NCBI RefSeq assembly: GCF_007993045.1
Contig: NZ_VOOR01000041.1
Span: forward strand, 1-48,243
Source: Phaeodactylibacter luteus
Lineage (GTDB): Bacteria; Bacteroidota; Bacteroidia; Chitinophagales; Saprospiraceae
DNA length: 48,243 bases
Direction of reading: 5' to 3'
Shown here one piece after another: positions 27,994 through 36,076 of the stretch (within the stretch, counting starts at the first letter, position 1; each line of letters begins with the position of its first letter). Made by a program: the position numbers and the translations under genes. A model generated the notes under the pieces. The model was not told the DNA's origin. It made no database searches and saw only the letters and a program-made list of their open reading frames with translations.

Positions 27994-28022
27994 GGCATTT
28001 ATGTAAAATGCCTATTTTTATT
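27994..28022 (+). terminator. Terminator-like hairpin upstream of rpoA
   Basis: GGCATTT (27994-28000), loop ATGTA, AAATGCC (28006-28012), then TATTTTTATT: a 7-bp stem with T-rich tail. It lies 28 bp before the rpoA ATG, so full termination would silence rpoA; an attenuator or partial terminator is more likely (inference). Confidence 0.55.
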
Positions 28023-28049
28023 CCTTACAAAGCACACAGGTCTATACAT

Positions 28050-29048
28050 ATGAGCATTCTTAACTTCCAGAAGCCGGACAAGATCGTAATGCAGAAAGCC
28101 AACGACTTCGAAGGGCTTTTTGAATTCAAACCCCTTGAGCCGGGCTTTGGTCAAACCGTAGGCAATTCCCTGCGTCGCGTTCTGCTGTCTTCCCTCGAGG
28201 GTTTCGCCATCTCCGCCGTCCGTATTGCTGGCGTTGAGCATGAGTTTGCGACTATCCGCGGTGTGGTAGAGGATGTGGTTGAGATTATCCTTAACCTGAA
28301 ACAGGTTCGCCTCAAGCAACTCATCAGTGACGAAGATATCACTACCGAGAAGGTCTACCTGACCATCAATGGCAAGGAAGAATTCCGGGCCGGGGATATT
28401 GAAGAGCATACCAATGTCTTCAAAATCATGAACCCCGACTTGCTCATCTGCCAAATGGAGCCTTTCGTCAACCTCGAAGTGGAGCTTACGGTCACCAAAG
28501 GGCGGGGATATGTCCCTGCTGACGAAAACCTGCCTAAAGATGCACCTATTGGTGTCATCCCTGTGGATGCTATCTATACGCCTATCAAAAATGTGGCTTA
28601 CCGCATTGAGAATACGCGTGTTGGGCAGCGTACTGACTACGAGAAGCTCTCTATCGATGTGAAAACGGACGGTACTATCCACCCGGAGGAGGCCATCAAA
28701 GAAGCATCTCGTATCCTGATTCAGCACCTTATGCTGATTACAGATGAAAATATCACCTTCGACGATGCAGCTACCCGCGAGGAGAATATTGTAGATGAGC
28801 ATATCCTTCATATGCGCAAACTGCTGAAAACTTCCCTCGAAGACCTCGACCTGTCTGTCCGGGCTTACAACTGCCTGAAAGCTGCTAAAATCAATACCTT
28901 GGCTGAGCTGGTGCGCTATGATACGCACGAGCTGCTGAAGTTCCGCAACTTCGGTAAAAAGTCTTTGGTTGAGATTGAAGAGCTCCTGCAGGATAAAGGG
29001 CTTACTTTTGGCATGGACTTGTCTAAGTACAAGCTCGAAGAAGAATAA
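28050..29048 (+). CDS. rpoA: RNA polymerase subunit alpha
   Basis: 332 residues from ATG 28050 ([20 protein letters not shown]), chosen because the longer frame from 27957 runs through the two hairpins and adds sequence unlike alpha. N-terminal assembly domain with [17 protein letters not shown], a linker near residue 235, and an intact C-terminal domain ([38 protein letters not shown]) for UP-element and activator contact. Followed by terminator-like stems before rplQ. Confidence 0.98.
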   Translation: MSILNFQKPDKIVMQKANDFEGLFEFKPLEPGFGQTVGNSLRRVLLSSLEGFAISAVRIAGVEHEFATIRGVVEDVVEIILNLKQVRLKQLISDEDITTEKVYLTINGKEEFRAGDIEEHTNVFKIMNPDLLICQMEPFVNLEVELTVTKGRGYVPADENLPKDAPIGVIPVDAIYTPIKNVAYRIENTRVGQRTDYEKLSIDVKTDGTIHPEEAIKEASRILIQHLMLITDENITFDDAATREENIVDEHILHMRKLLKTSLEDLDLSVRAYNCLKAAKINTLAELVRYDTHELLKFRNFGKKSLVEIEELLQDKGLTFGMDLSKYKLEEE

Positions 29049-29055
29049 TAAGACA

Positions 29056-29130
29056 ATAAGGGCGGCTGGCACAGTATCTACAGCATGCCCTTATTTTATA
29101 TTACAGGCAGCACTTTTATCGTGCTTTATT
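29056..29130 (+). terminator. Two terminator-like stems between rpoA and rplQ
   Basis: ATAAGGGC (29056-29063) pairs with GCCCTTAT (29087-29094), followed by TTTAT. A second stem, AGCAC/GTGCT (29109-29125), is followed by TTATT. Both lie within 80 bp of the rpoA stop. The rplQ start is another 100 bp away. They may end or reduce transcription before rplQ. Confidence 0.5.
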
Positions 29131-29227
29131 CTATAACCTGTGATAACCATCTGATGCCTAGAGGACCGGCCTGTGGTCCACGCTTTGAATAGCTTCGCTC
29201 AGATCGTGTCACGAAGTCATTTTTCCA

Positions 29228-29725
29228 ATGAGACACGGAAAGAAATTCAACCACCTTGGCCGTAAGGAAGGCCACCGCCGCGCACTCATGCGCAACCTGG
29301 CTTGCGCACTGATCGAGCACAAGCGTATCAACACAACGCTCGCAAAGGCTAAAGCTTTGCGCAAGTATGTTGAGCCTCTGGTAACCAAATCTAAAGACAA
29401 CACCACGCATTCCCGCCGGGTAGTTTTCAGCTATCTGCAAAATAAGGAAGCTGTAACGGAGTTGTTTAGCGCTATATCTGCAAAAGTCGGTGACCGCCCA
29501 GGTGGATATGTACGCATCATCAAGACTGGCTTCCGCCGCAGCGATGCAGCTGAAATGGCCATGATTGAATTCGTTGACTTCAACGAAGTGTACACTGCCG
29601 GGAAATCTCAGGGTGGCGGACGCCGCCGCCGCCGTCGTGGTGGCTCTGGCAAAGGCGCCGCTGCTGCTGCAACTGCTGCTACAGCTGCTACGGCTACAGC
29701 TGCCGCTGCTGAAGAAGAGGAATAG
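29228..29725 (+). CDS. rplQ: 50S ribosomal protein L17 with low-complexity C-terminal extension
   Basis: 165 residues; the first 120 are normal L17 ([60 protein letters not shown]). The last 40 residues are low complexity: Arg run, Gly/Ser/Lys, Ala/Thr repeats, then four Glu. The DNA of that tail (29660-29720) is a GCTGCT/GCTACA-type simple repeat, which could vary in length between strains. Last gene of the ribosomal block. Confidence 0.97.
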   Translation: MRHGKKFNHLGRKEGHRRALMRNLACALIEHKRINTTLAKAKALRKYVEPLVTKSKDNTTHSRRVVFSYLQNKEAVTELFSAISAKVGDRPGGYVRIIKTGFRRSDAAEMAMIEFVDFNEVYTAGKSQGGGRRRRRRGGSGKGAAAAATAATAATATAAAAEEEE

Positions 29726-29765
29726 GCCTCATCTGGCTTTTACCTGCTTAACAAAACGAAAAAAA

Positions 29766-29797
29766 GGGGCGGGCTTCGCAAGAAGCCTGCCCCTTTT
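29766..29797 (+). terminator. Rho-independent terminator after rplQ
   Basis: GGGGCGGGCTTC, loop GCAA, GAAGCCTGCCCC followed by TTTT. A 12-bp stem with one G-T pair and an A run before it, so it may also work from the other strand. It lies 40 bp after the rplQ stop and closes the ribosomal protein block. Confidence 0.85.
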
Positions 29798-29860
29798 CGT
29801 TGGTGCGCCTTTAAGCGCTGAAGAGGGGTATAAGGGCTTGTTTAGAGTGGATTTATTGTG

Positions 29861-29928
29861 AAAATCAAGGGGTTATTCCCCGGCAACGGGCCTCTTCACT
29901 AAACTTGAGTTCAGCGGGCTATAAATTA
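29861..29928. repeat. Intergenic motif shared with 35951-36045
   Basis: Starts TGAAAATCAAGGGG and ends with TTGAGTTCAGCGGGCTATAA. The copy at 35951-36045 has the same start and end with a different middle. In each copy the G run after ATCAA is followed by a matching C run (GGGGTTATTCCCC here, GGGTTTGCCC there), which suggests a conserved stem-loop. Both copies lie shortly before a GC-rich 182-bp repeat in the same orientation. Confidence 0.5.
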
Positions 29929-29931
29929 AGA

Positions 29932-30013
29932 GCGTGTTGGGACTTTAGTAATCGGTCTGTCCCGCTAGACAGCGGGACAATTTTTTGATTAGAAGGCCAA
30001 AATCCCAACACGC
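29932..30013. repeat. Imperfect palindrome of 82 bp (element E)
   Basis: The outer arms 29932-29946 and 29999-30013 match at 14 of 15 positions (GCGTGTTGGGACTTT). Inside, TAATC pairs with GATTA and GTCCCGCT with AGCGGGAC (29959-29978) around AGAC. GGTCTGTC in the inner arm also occurs in hairpin element A and fragment D. Compared with the second copy of the flanking repeat near 36045, the palindrome looks like an insertion in the linker. Confidence 0.6.
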
Positions 30014-30028
30014 GAAGCCAGGTTTATC

Positions 30029-30210
30029 GGGCGCAAACCAGATTGTTGTTTTTTTGGGGGCCTGCCCCTGCCGTGAGGGCAGGGGCCGCTATGCTCCGGG
30101 GCTCGCTGCCCGCTCGGCCTTATCAGGCCTGCCGCCCCTTCGCAGCGCTAGGCCAATGCCAGGCTAGAGCCCCAAAAGCATAAACGCCTGTGACATTTTG
30201 GTTCACGCCC
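30029..30210. repeat. GC-rich dispersed repeat, copy 2, with 8-bp direct repeats
   Basis: 182 bp. Terminal inverted repeats GGGCGCAAACCAGAT (left) and the complement of ATTTTGGTTCACGCCC (right). Immediately outside, GGTTTATC occurs at 30021-30028 and again at 30211-30218, an exact 8-bp direct repeat as left by transposition. The internal blocks match copies 1, 3 and 4. No open frame. It looks like a non-autonomous mobile element; the helper transposase is not in this window. Confidence 0.75.
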
Positions 30211-30241
30211 GGTTTATCAAGTGTTGATTTGCAATAAGGAC

Positions 30242-30271
30242 GAGCTCCAAATAGGTGCTTAGTTGGAGCTC
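30242..30271 (-). terminator. Hairpin over the stop codon of the DUF3078 gene
   Basis: GAGCTCCAA (30242-30250) and TTGGAGCTC (30263-30271) form a perfect 9-bp stem whose loop holds the TAA stop of the minus-strand gene. No clear T run follows on the minus strand, so this is a possible terminator or 3' end stabiliser only. Confidence 0.4.
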
Positions 30272-31215
30272 AGGGCATAGGTAATGCCTAAGATATAGTA
30301 AGCTTGCAGTGGGTTGTCTTCCAGTTCAGCAGCCATGGCTTCCTGTTTGTTGCTCCTAAGCCCGATGTCTAGCCCAATGCCTATCCCTTTGTAAGCCGTG
30401 CTGAAGGTATTGACCCAAGTGTAGTTGGAAAAGTCTCCGTCTTCATAGCTCAGGAAAGCAGAGAAGTTGGATTTCCAATTCAGCCCCTTTACAATCCGCT
30501 TGGTGTAATCCGCTACAATTTTGGCGCCAAGGGAGGACTCATAGCTGAACGCTTCGTCTGAGAAGACGAAATTGTAGTTGAGCGGGTGCATGACCACAAC
30601 TAGATCAGGGATAGGGGTCCAGGTTGCACCTAAGCCCAGGTCGAGGTATCCAGGGTTGTTGAACTTGCCTTCCAAGACGGAAGTCCGGTATTCTCCAAGC
30701 GTTGAGATGGCAAATTTAGGAGAGAGTTTGTAGCCATAGAGGGAGGTCATGTTCAGGGCATCCGCTGAAACTTGGAAGCGGTCGATATCATCCGGGTTGT
30801 CTTTGTCATCAAACTTGAGCCATCCGAGAGTGAGGTTAACGTTGTTGCGCCAGAATGCATTTTCCCAATCCCCGTTGATGAAGCCATTGGTGGTAAACCC
30901 GATATTGATGGCCGAGGTATTTGGCTGCTCTTTTGGCAGCCAAGAATCGAAAGACGAAAAGTTGAAGCCCAGATTGGCGAGCAGCCCTTTTTTCCAGCGC
31001 GGGTAAGGGGTCAGCTGATCAGTCAGGCTTGCCACGTCCGTTTCCAGGTTGTTGACCGATTTGGTGAGGGCCTTCAGCTCTTTTTTGAGGGAATCAAGTT
31101 GTTGGCTCTTTTGGGCTTTCTCGGCTGCCAGCTCTTCGGCTGTCTGCGATAAAAGTGCCAAAGGTGCAGAAAGCAAAAAGGCTATGGTGAATAGCCAGGT
31201 CGTGTTGTTGGTCAT
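30259..31215 (-). CDS. DUF3078 family outer-membrane-type protein
   Basis: 318 residues. Signal peptide MTNNTTWLFTIAFLLSAPLA ending near LLSQ. Then a coiled-coil stretch (about 28-70: AEELAAEKAQKSQQLDSLKK, heptad pattern through the TDQL segment), then a beta-rich body of alternating segments (GLLANLGFNFSSFDSW, WRNNVNLTLGWLKF, YYILGITYALSSN) as in an outer-membrane beta-barrel. DUF3078 is a Bacteroidota family without known biochemical function. Divergent from the M23 peptidase gene, with a short shared upstream region. Confidence 0.85.
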   Translation of the reverse strand: MTNNTTWLFTIAFLLSAPLALLSQTAEELAAEKAQKSQQLDSLKKELKALTKSVNNLETDVASLTDQLTPYPRWKKGLLANLGFNFSSFDSWLPKEQPNTSAINIGFTTNGFINGDWENAFWRNNVNLTLGWLKFDDKDNPDDIDRFQVSADALNMTSLYGYKLSPKFAISTLGEYRTSVLEGKFNNPGYLDLGLGATWTPIPDLVVVMHPLNYNFVFSDEAFSYESSLGAKIVADYTKRIVKGLNWKSNFSAFLSYEDGDFSNYTWVNTFSTAYKGIGIGLDIGLRSNKQEAMAAELEDNPLQAYYILGITYALSSN

Positions 31216-31365
31216 TAGATTGTTTTTTGTGAAGTAAACGTGTTTTTCTTGACGCCAAAGCTAAGGATAGGTAACCACTCTTCAGCGAATTATCTCACCC
31301 TTTTAGGCTGTATTGCCTGGCTGCAGCGTACAATATTTGGGAGCCCCGGAGAGTTATGGCAACTG

Positions 31366-31950
31366 ATGAAAGGACAAGATTGGAACCTACTTGGGGCAGC
31401 CCTTCTTCTAGCCTTGGCTTTTGGGCCTCTGGTCTTTTGGGGTAGCCGGAGCCGCTTTGAATACCAAATTGAAACGGAAGCCCGCAGGCGGATGTTCAGC
31501 CCGGCAGCTGTGCCTATCTCTGCTGCTGAGGATATTGCAGAGGCCTTGCCGATATTGGCTTTCCCCGTGGCAGGGGCAGGCCCCCGGGACGTGATCTCTT
31601 TTTTTGGCGACCCCCGGAGTGGCGGCGCAAGGGCACATAAGGGGATTGACATCCGTGCAAGCCGAGGGGCCCCGGTCCTTGCCGTTGCTGATGCTGAAGT
31701 TCTCCGGACAGCAGACAAGGGGAATGGCGGGCGGCAGATCTGGCTGCGTTTGGCTGGTGGCGTGAAAGTTTACTATGCTCACCTGCATGAAATCCACGTA
31801 GAAAAAGGAGATTGGGTGAGCCGGGGCCAGGTATTGGGCACGGTCGGGAATACTGGAAATGCCCGGCATACCATCCCCCACCTTCATTTCGAGCTTATCA
31901 ATGCTAGGGGGAAGGAAGAAGACCCTTTGCCTATTTGGGGAAAGCCATAG
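31366..31950 (+). CDS. M23 family metallopeptidase, membrane-anchored
   Basis: 194 residues from ATG 31366 (MKGQDWNLLGAALLLALAFG), which places one membrane helix at residues 8-25. The frame can be extended to GTG 31240 (236 residues); I prefer the ATG because the extra part looks non-coding. LytM domain: the zinc ligands are the His and Asp of AHKGIDIRAS and the last His of the HLHFEL motif, with the auxiliary His in YYAHLHEI. The full set suggests active peptidoglycan cleavage in the periplasm. The gene ends directly against GC-rich repeat copy 3. Confidence 0.88.
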   Translation: MKGQDWNLLGAALLLALAFGPLVFWGSRSRFEYQIETEARRRMFSPAAVPISAAEDIAEALPILAFPVAGAGPRDVISFFGDPRSGGARAHKGIDIRASRGAPVLAVADAEVLRTADKGNGGRQIWLRLAGGVKVYYAHLHEIHVEKGDWVSRGQVLGTVGNTGNARHTIPHLHFELINARGKEEDPLPIWGKP

Positions 31951-31952
31951 GA

Positions 31953-32119
31953 AAAGGGGCTCCAGATTGGCATTGGCCTAGCGCTGCGCAGGGGTGTAAG
32001 CCCGGTAGGGCCGAGCGGACAGCGAGCCCCGGAGCATAGCGGCACCTGCCCGTTGGGCAGGGGCAGGCCCCCATCCATGTGGAGGGGGCAAGCAAAAAAA
32101 CGACAATCTGGTTTGCGCC
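31953..32119. repeat. GC-rich dispersed repeat, copy 3 (reverse orientation)
   Basis: Reads in the opposite direction to copies 1, 2 and 4. It has the GGCGCAAACCAGATTG end at 32119 and the blocks AGCGAGCCCCGGAGCATAGC and GGCATTGGCCTAGCGCTGCG. The other end, with the GGTTCACGCCC repeat, is missing; the element stops at the M23 peptidase stop codon, so that end is truncated. Confidence 0.75.
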
Positions 32120-32123
32120 TTAG

Positions 32124-32150
32124 TAAAAAGGCAGGCTCTAAGAGCCTGCC
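32124..32150 (-). terminator. Rho-independent terminator of ettA
   Basis: On the minus strand GGCAGGCTC, loop TTA, GAGCCTGCC, then TTTTTA. A perfect 9-bp stem with a T run, 9 bp after the ettA stop. It separates ettA from the converging M23 peptidase gene and repeat copy 3. Confidence 0.9.
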
Positions 32151-32158
32151 CCTGCTGT

Positions 32159-33838
32159 TTATCGGTTGATAACGTTTTTGAAGCGAGGACGCTTAGACTT
32201 CTGATCGCCCTGTTCTGCCTTTCTCATGGCTTCGAATTGAGAGTAATTGCCTTCAAAGAAAACGGGCTGCTCGTCGTATTCAAAGGAAAGGATGTGGGTG
32301 GCGAGGCGGTCGATAAACCACCGGTCGTGCGAGATGACCAACACACAGCCTGCGAAATTATCTACGGCATCTTCCAGTGCTCGCAGTGTATTCACGTCAA
32401 TATCGTTTGTGGGCTCATCGAGCAGGAGCACGTTGCCCCCCTCCTTGAGGGTCATAGCGAGGTGTACCCGGTTGCGCTCTCCTCCCGACAGTACGCCCAG
32501 CTTTTTCTGCTGGTCTTGCCCCGTAAAGTTGAACCTGCTGATATAGGCCCTGGCATTCATGACATGATTACCGATCTCTAGGTTTTCATTGCCGCCAGAA
32601 ATGGCTTGGTATACCGTCTTTTCTCCATTTTGCAGCTGCTCGTGGCTTTGGTCTACGTAGGAGAGGTCAACGGTTTCCCCTATAGTCACACTACCGCTAT
32701 CAGGCTGTTCCTTCCCCATGATGATACGGAACAGGGTAGACTTGCCAGCGCCATTGGGCCCGATAATGCCAATAATGGCATTTTTCGGGATATCCAGACT
32801 GAAGTTTTCAAAAAGAGTGCGCTCGCCATAAGCTTTGGAGATTTGGTCGAGCTGTATCACATTATCGCCCAAGCGGCGGCCCGCAGGGATATAGAGCTCC
32901 AGCTTGGCTTCTTTGGCTTTGGCTTCCTCTCCGGCCAGCTTTTCATAGGCGTTGAGGCGGGCTTTCCCTTTGGCCTGCCTAGCCTTAGGTGCCATCTTGA
33001 TCCATTCCAGTTCCCGTTGGAGGGTCTTTCTCCGCTTGCTTTCTGTTTTCTCCTCCTGTTCCAGGCGCTTAGCCTTCTGTTCCAGCCAGCTGGAGTAGTT
33101 CCCTTCCCAGGGAATGCCTTCTCCCCGGTCGAGCTCCAGGATCCACCCCGCTACATTATCAAGGAAGTAGCGGTCGTGAGTAACGGCAATGACCGTCCCT
33201 TGGAAATTTTTGAGGTACTGCTCTAGCCAGTGGACCGACTCGGCATCCAAGTGGTTGGTCGGCTCATCAAGGAGCAGGATATCCGGATTGCTGAGCAGCA
33301 GCCTCGCCAGGGCTACCCGTCGGCGCTCCCCACCAGAGAGTACGCTGACCGGTGCATCATCGGGCGGGCACCGCAGGGCTTCCATCGCCGTATTGATGCG
33401 GTTGTCGAGCTCCCAAGCGTTTTGGTGCTCCAGTTTTTCCATCATTTCCCCTTGCTGTTCAATCAGTTTGTTCATCTCGTCATCGCTCATGGGCTCTGAG
33501 AACTTCAGGTTGATGGCTTCATAGGCCTTTAGCAGGTCTACGACATCCTGAACGCCCTCTTCGACTACTTCGCGCACTGTCTTGTTGGCATCAAGCTCCG
33601 GTTCCTGATCGAGCAGGCCGATTTTGTAGGTGCCATCAAAATGAATTTTCCCTTCGTAGTTCTCGTCCTTGCCAGCTATGATTTTGAGCAAGGTCGATTT
33701 GCCGGAGCCATTGAGCCCGAGTACCCCGATTTTAGCGCCATAGAAAAAGCTGAGCCAGATGTTATTGAGCACTTTCTTCCCAGGGGCAAAGGTTTTGGAG
33801 ACGCCCTCCATGGAAAAAATGACTTTGTTGTCAGACAT
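32159..33838 (-). CDS. ettA: Energy-dependent translational throttle protein EttA (ABC-F)
   Basis: 559 residues, the usual EttA length. Two ABC cassettes: Walker A GLNGSGKST and GPNGAGKST, signatures LSGGERRRVALARLL and LSGGERNRVHLAM, Walker B ILLLDEPTNHLD and LLLDEPTNDID. Between them is the long basic linker (KTESKRRKTLQRELEWIKMA) and the arm region that contacts the ribosomal E site. No membrane segment. Gates early elongation according to ATP/ADP ratio (known for E. coli EttA). 129 bp downstream of the CBM48 gene on the same strand. Confidence 0.97.
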   Translation of the reverse strand: MSDNKVIFSMEGVSKTFAPGKKVLNNIWLSFFYGAKIGVLGLNGSGKSTLLKIIAGKDENYEGKIHFDGTYKIGLLDQEPELDANKTVREVVEEGVQDVVDLLKAYEAINLKFSEPMSDDEMNKLIEQQGEMMEKLEHQNAWELDNRINTAMEALRCPPDDAPVSVLSGGERRRVALARLLLSNPDILLLDEPTNHLDAESVHWLEQYLKNFQGTVIAVTHDRYFLDNVAGWILELDRGEGIPWEGNYSSWLEQKAKRLEQEEKTESKRRKTLQRELEWIKMAPKARQAKGKARLNAYEKLAGEEAKAKEAKLELYIPAGRRLGDNVIQLDQISKAYGERTLFENFSLDIPKNAIIGIIGPNGAGKSTLFRIIMGKEQPDSGSVTIGETVDLSYVDQSHEQLQNGEKTVYQAISGGNENLEIGNHVMNARAYISRFNFTGQDQQKKLGVLSGGERNRVHLAMTLKEGGNVLLLDEPTNDIDVNTLRALEDAVDNFAGCVLVISHDRWFIDRLATHILSFEYDEQPVFFEGNYSQFEAMRKAEQGDQKSKRPRFKNVINR

Positions 33839-33967
33839 AGTTTAGTTTTTTGTCATCAAAAGGTGCAGCCTTGCTGCCACGGCCTGGCACCGCCCTTGCT
33901 AAAGGGGCGGCTGCGCAGCTGCTAAAGATAAAGACCTGTCTGATGACTGCCAAGGAAAATCAGCGGG

Positions 33968-34960
33968 CTATTCCATACGGAGGACGGAATTCAGATGCCC
34001 ATCGCGGTCGTACTCCCTGAAGGGGTTGGAAGGGTCGTTCACCCACTCCCCATCAACGATGAATTTGTAAGTATGCTTGCCCCCGCCGAGCTCTACTGTG
34101 GTTTCCCATCCTCCGGGCACAGCCTGCATAAGGATAGCCCCGGTTTCCCATTGCGTGAAGGAACCCGCTAAACGGACGGAAGAAGCGTTCTCGTAGCCCG
34201 GCAGAAAGAAACTACAGGGTTTAGAAATATGGCGGACAGAATTGAGGGTGTGGTATTCGTTGGGGCGTGTCTCTTCATTGGCAGGATCGTGCAGCCATTC
34301 GCCATCTACAATAAATTTGTACTCGTAGGTGCCAGCTGGGAGCTCTAGGCAAAGCTCCCAGCCCTGCCCCGTCCACTGCATAGGCAGCCCGTCTTCAGAC
34401 CAATCTATAAAAGTGCCGGTCAAGATGGCCTGGGCTGCTTTGGGGGGCCCTTTAAGCTCAAAACAGGCGTTCCCTCCTTGTACCGGCTGCAGCAGTTGCA
34501 GCTTATGGTTGTAAATGGAGCTCCAGAACGGGCCAGACTGAATAATGTCTGCTTTGCTGATGTACGCAGGGTCGGGCTCTGCCCAATAGGCACCATTGAT
34601 GACAAACTTGAAGGCCCAGGTAAAGTGGTCGTTGAAGTCCTGCACTGATTTGCGCAGCTGATAAAGGCCTGGCCCAATCTCATCCATTTCCCACCCATCC
34701 ACAGACCAATCGTTGAACGATCCGGAAAGGGCGACCGATTCGATCGCTAGCCCCTCAAACTCGGTTTGCGCATGGCTGCCATGCCGGGTCACTTCGCTAA
34801 AATATTGCCGGTTGAATTCGAAAACGACTTCTTCCCCATCCATATAATAAGCCCGGTAGGACAGGGAGTCCTGTGCGATGATAGGCCAGGGCAGCGCCAG
34901 GCAGAAGAGCCACAGCATGATGGGCCGCCGGGCTAAGGTTTTGGAGCAGTAGTGTACCAT
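33968..34960 (-). CDS. Secreted protein with three glycogen-binding (AMPK1/CBM48-like) domains
   Basis: 330 residues. Signal peptide with a hydrophobic core ending PIIAQ (residue 30). Three tandem early-set carbohydrate-binding units at about 74-132, 177-245 and 261-328, with VALSGSFNDWS, AILTGTFIDWS and VRLAGSFTQW starts and KFVINGAYW, YKFIVDGEW, YKFIVDGEW cores; the last two also share a TLNSV or HLNSV end. No catalytic domain follows, so the protein may bind alpha-glucan or act as a scaffold in the periplasm. The start at 34960 overlaps the protease gene upstream by 28 bp; ATG 34918 gives a shorter signal peptide without overlap and is also possible. Confidence 0.85.
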   Translation of the reverse strand: MVHYCSKTLARRPIMLWLFCLALPWPIIAQDSLSYRAYYMDGEEVVFEFNRQYFSEVTRHGSHAQTEFEGLAIESVALSGSFNDWSVDGWEMDEIGPGLYQLRKSVQDFNDHFTWAFKFVINGAYWAEPDPAYISKADIIQSGPFWSSIYNHKLQLLQPVQGGNACFELKGPPKAAQAILTGTFIDWSEDGLPMQWTGQGWELCLELPAGTYEYKFIVDGEWLHDPANEETRPNEYHTLNSVRHISKPCSFFLPGYENASSVRLAGSFTQWETGAILMQAVPGGWETTVELGGGKHTYKFIVDGEWVNDPSNPFREYDRDGHLNSVLRME

Positions 34961-35919
34961 GGCAGAAAATATAGTTTTTCACGTTTATAGTTGAGGATGG
35001 TCCTGCGGGTAACTAGGAATTCGTACCCAATAAGCCCATCAAGCCGGGAGCCAAAGCTGTGGTTCAGCTCGGCCATATTGGTCAGTATGGTGCGCATGCC
35101 CGAGCAGCGCTGCTTCCCGCTACTGAAATGATACAGCTTGCCGGCTATGACTTCTACCCCTTTGCTCCCCGCCATGCCGTGCAGTACCGCCCGCCGGTTG
35201 GGCTGGAAATGTTGTAGCACCTTTCGCCCTGCCCGCTTGTCGATCAGATTGAGCTCAGCGCCAGAGTCTAGCCCAAAGGTAACGCTATGGCCGTCAACCT
35301 CGCCTTCAATAGCCAGGATATGGTCCTGTAGCCTGGCTTCCAGGCTGTCGGTAGCTGCATCATAAATGGCCAGGCTGTCAAGCCGGTTGCCAAGGCGGTC
35401 TAGCTGAGTCAGGGTCAGCTGCCTAAGCTGGAAATCAATCAGCAGCTCGTACGCTTTAATGACATCATAACCGATAATGCCAAGCAGCCGGATGTGTTTT
35501 TTTTCTTCAATATGCCTCAAATCTATAACGTGCGCTCCAAGACGTTCCATACGGGAACTATCAATCGCCAGGTCGCTTACCGCTGTAACGCGCACGCCTT
35601 CCACCCGCCCCGTGGTGCCTGTAGAGGCCAGCATGGGCTGCTCCACGCCTCCCGCAAAGTGGGCTGCATTAAGGATGAGGGCTTCCGAACCTGTATCGAG
35701 GATGAAATTGCCCGACTGCCCAGCTACTTCTGCCTGAATGAGGATGAGGTGGCCTGCTAGCTCGAAGGGGGCGCGTATGGTGTAGGGGCTAATTTGTTCG
35801 CCCTCCACCAGTAACGGTGGAAGGACCCGCCGAAGAGGGGGCGGCCCCTCAGGGGTAGCTGCGCCGAGCGGGGCAGCACAGATCAGAGCCAGTAGGAAAA
35901 GGTGTAGCCAGGGAGTCAT
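34933..35919 (-). CDS. Secreted two-lobed retropepsin-like aspartyl protease
   Basis: 328 residues from ATG 35919, which gives a clean signal peptide (MTPWLHLFLLALICAAPLGA); the longer frame from 35988 adds 23 residues before it. Two aspartyl-protease lobes in one chain: FILDTGSEA (Asp75) with the flap-side motif LLGIIGYDVIKAYELLIDF, and FGLDSGAEL (Asp218) with LDGLIGYEFL. Each lobe has its own DTG/DSG and GYD/E motif, so the chain can form the two-Asp active site that viral retropepsins make by dimerisation. Substrate unknown. Overlaps or abuts the CBM48 gene downstream, so the two are probably co-transcribed. Confidence 0.87.
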   Translation of the reverse strand: MTPWLHLFLLALICAAPLGAATPEGPPPLRRVLPPLLVEGEQISPYTIRAPFELAGHLILIQAEVAGQSGNFILDTGSEALILNAAHFAGGVEQPMLASTGTTGRVEGVRVTAVSDLAIDSSRMERLGAHVIDLRHIEEKKHIRLLGIIGYDVIKAYELLIDFQLRQLTLTQLDRLGNRLDSLAIYDAATDSLEARLQDHILAIEGEVDGHSVTFGLDSGAELNLIDKRAGRKVLQHFQPNRRAVLHGMAGSKGVEVIAGKLYHFSSGKQRCSGMRTILTNMAELNHSFGSRLDGLIGYEFLVTRRTILNYKREKLYFLPWYTTAPKP

Positions 35920-35950
35920 GCTTAAACGCTTGTTTGGGTTAGGTTTGTTT

Positions 35951-36045
35951 TGAAAATCAAGGGTTTGCCCTGTATGCTGTGCTAGCATGGCCGGCAGGGC
36001 CCTGGCAAAGCCGCTGAATTTGAGTTTAGCGGCCCTTATGAAATA
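35951..36045. repeat. Intergenic motif, second copy
   Basis: Shares the TGAAAATCAAGGG start and the TTGAGTTTAGCGGCCCTTAT end with 29861-29928; the middle is longer here. CCGCTGAA and TTTAGCGG near the end form a stem. Lies just upstream of the protease gene start (minus) and 32 bp before GC-rich repeat copy 4. Confidence 0.5.
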
Positions 36046-36076
36046 TAGTGCGGAAGCCGGTCCCTAAAGTATTGTA

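Noticed and set aside
29985-30167. Short plus-strand frame across palindrome E and GC-rich repeat copy 2
   Set aside because: It is made only of repeat sequence and shows no protein family.
29726-30258. Search for tRNA or rRNA genes and CRISPR arrays in this and the other long spacers
   Set aside because: No tRNA T-loop pattern, rRNA segment or evenly spaced direct repeats were found by eye in any spacer.
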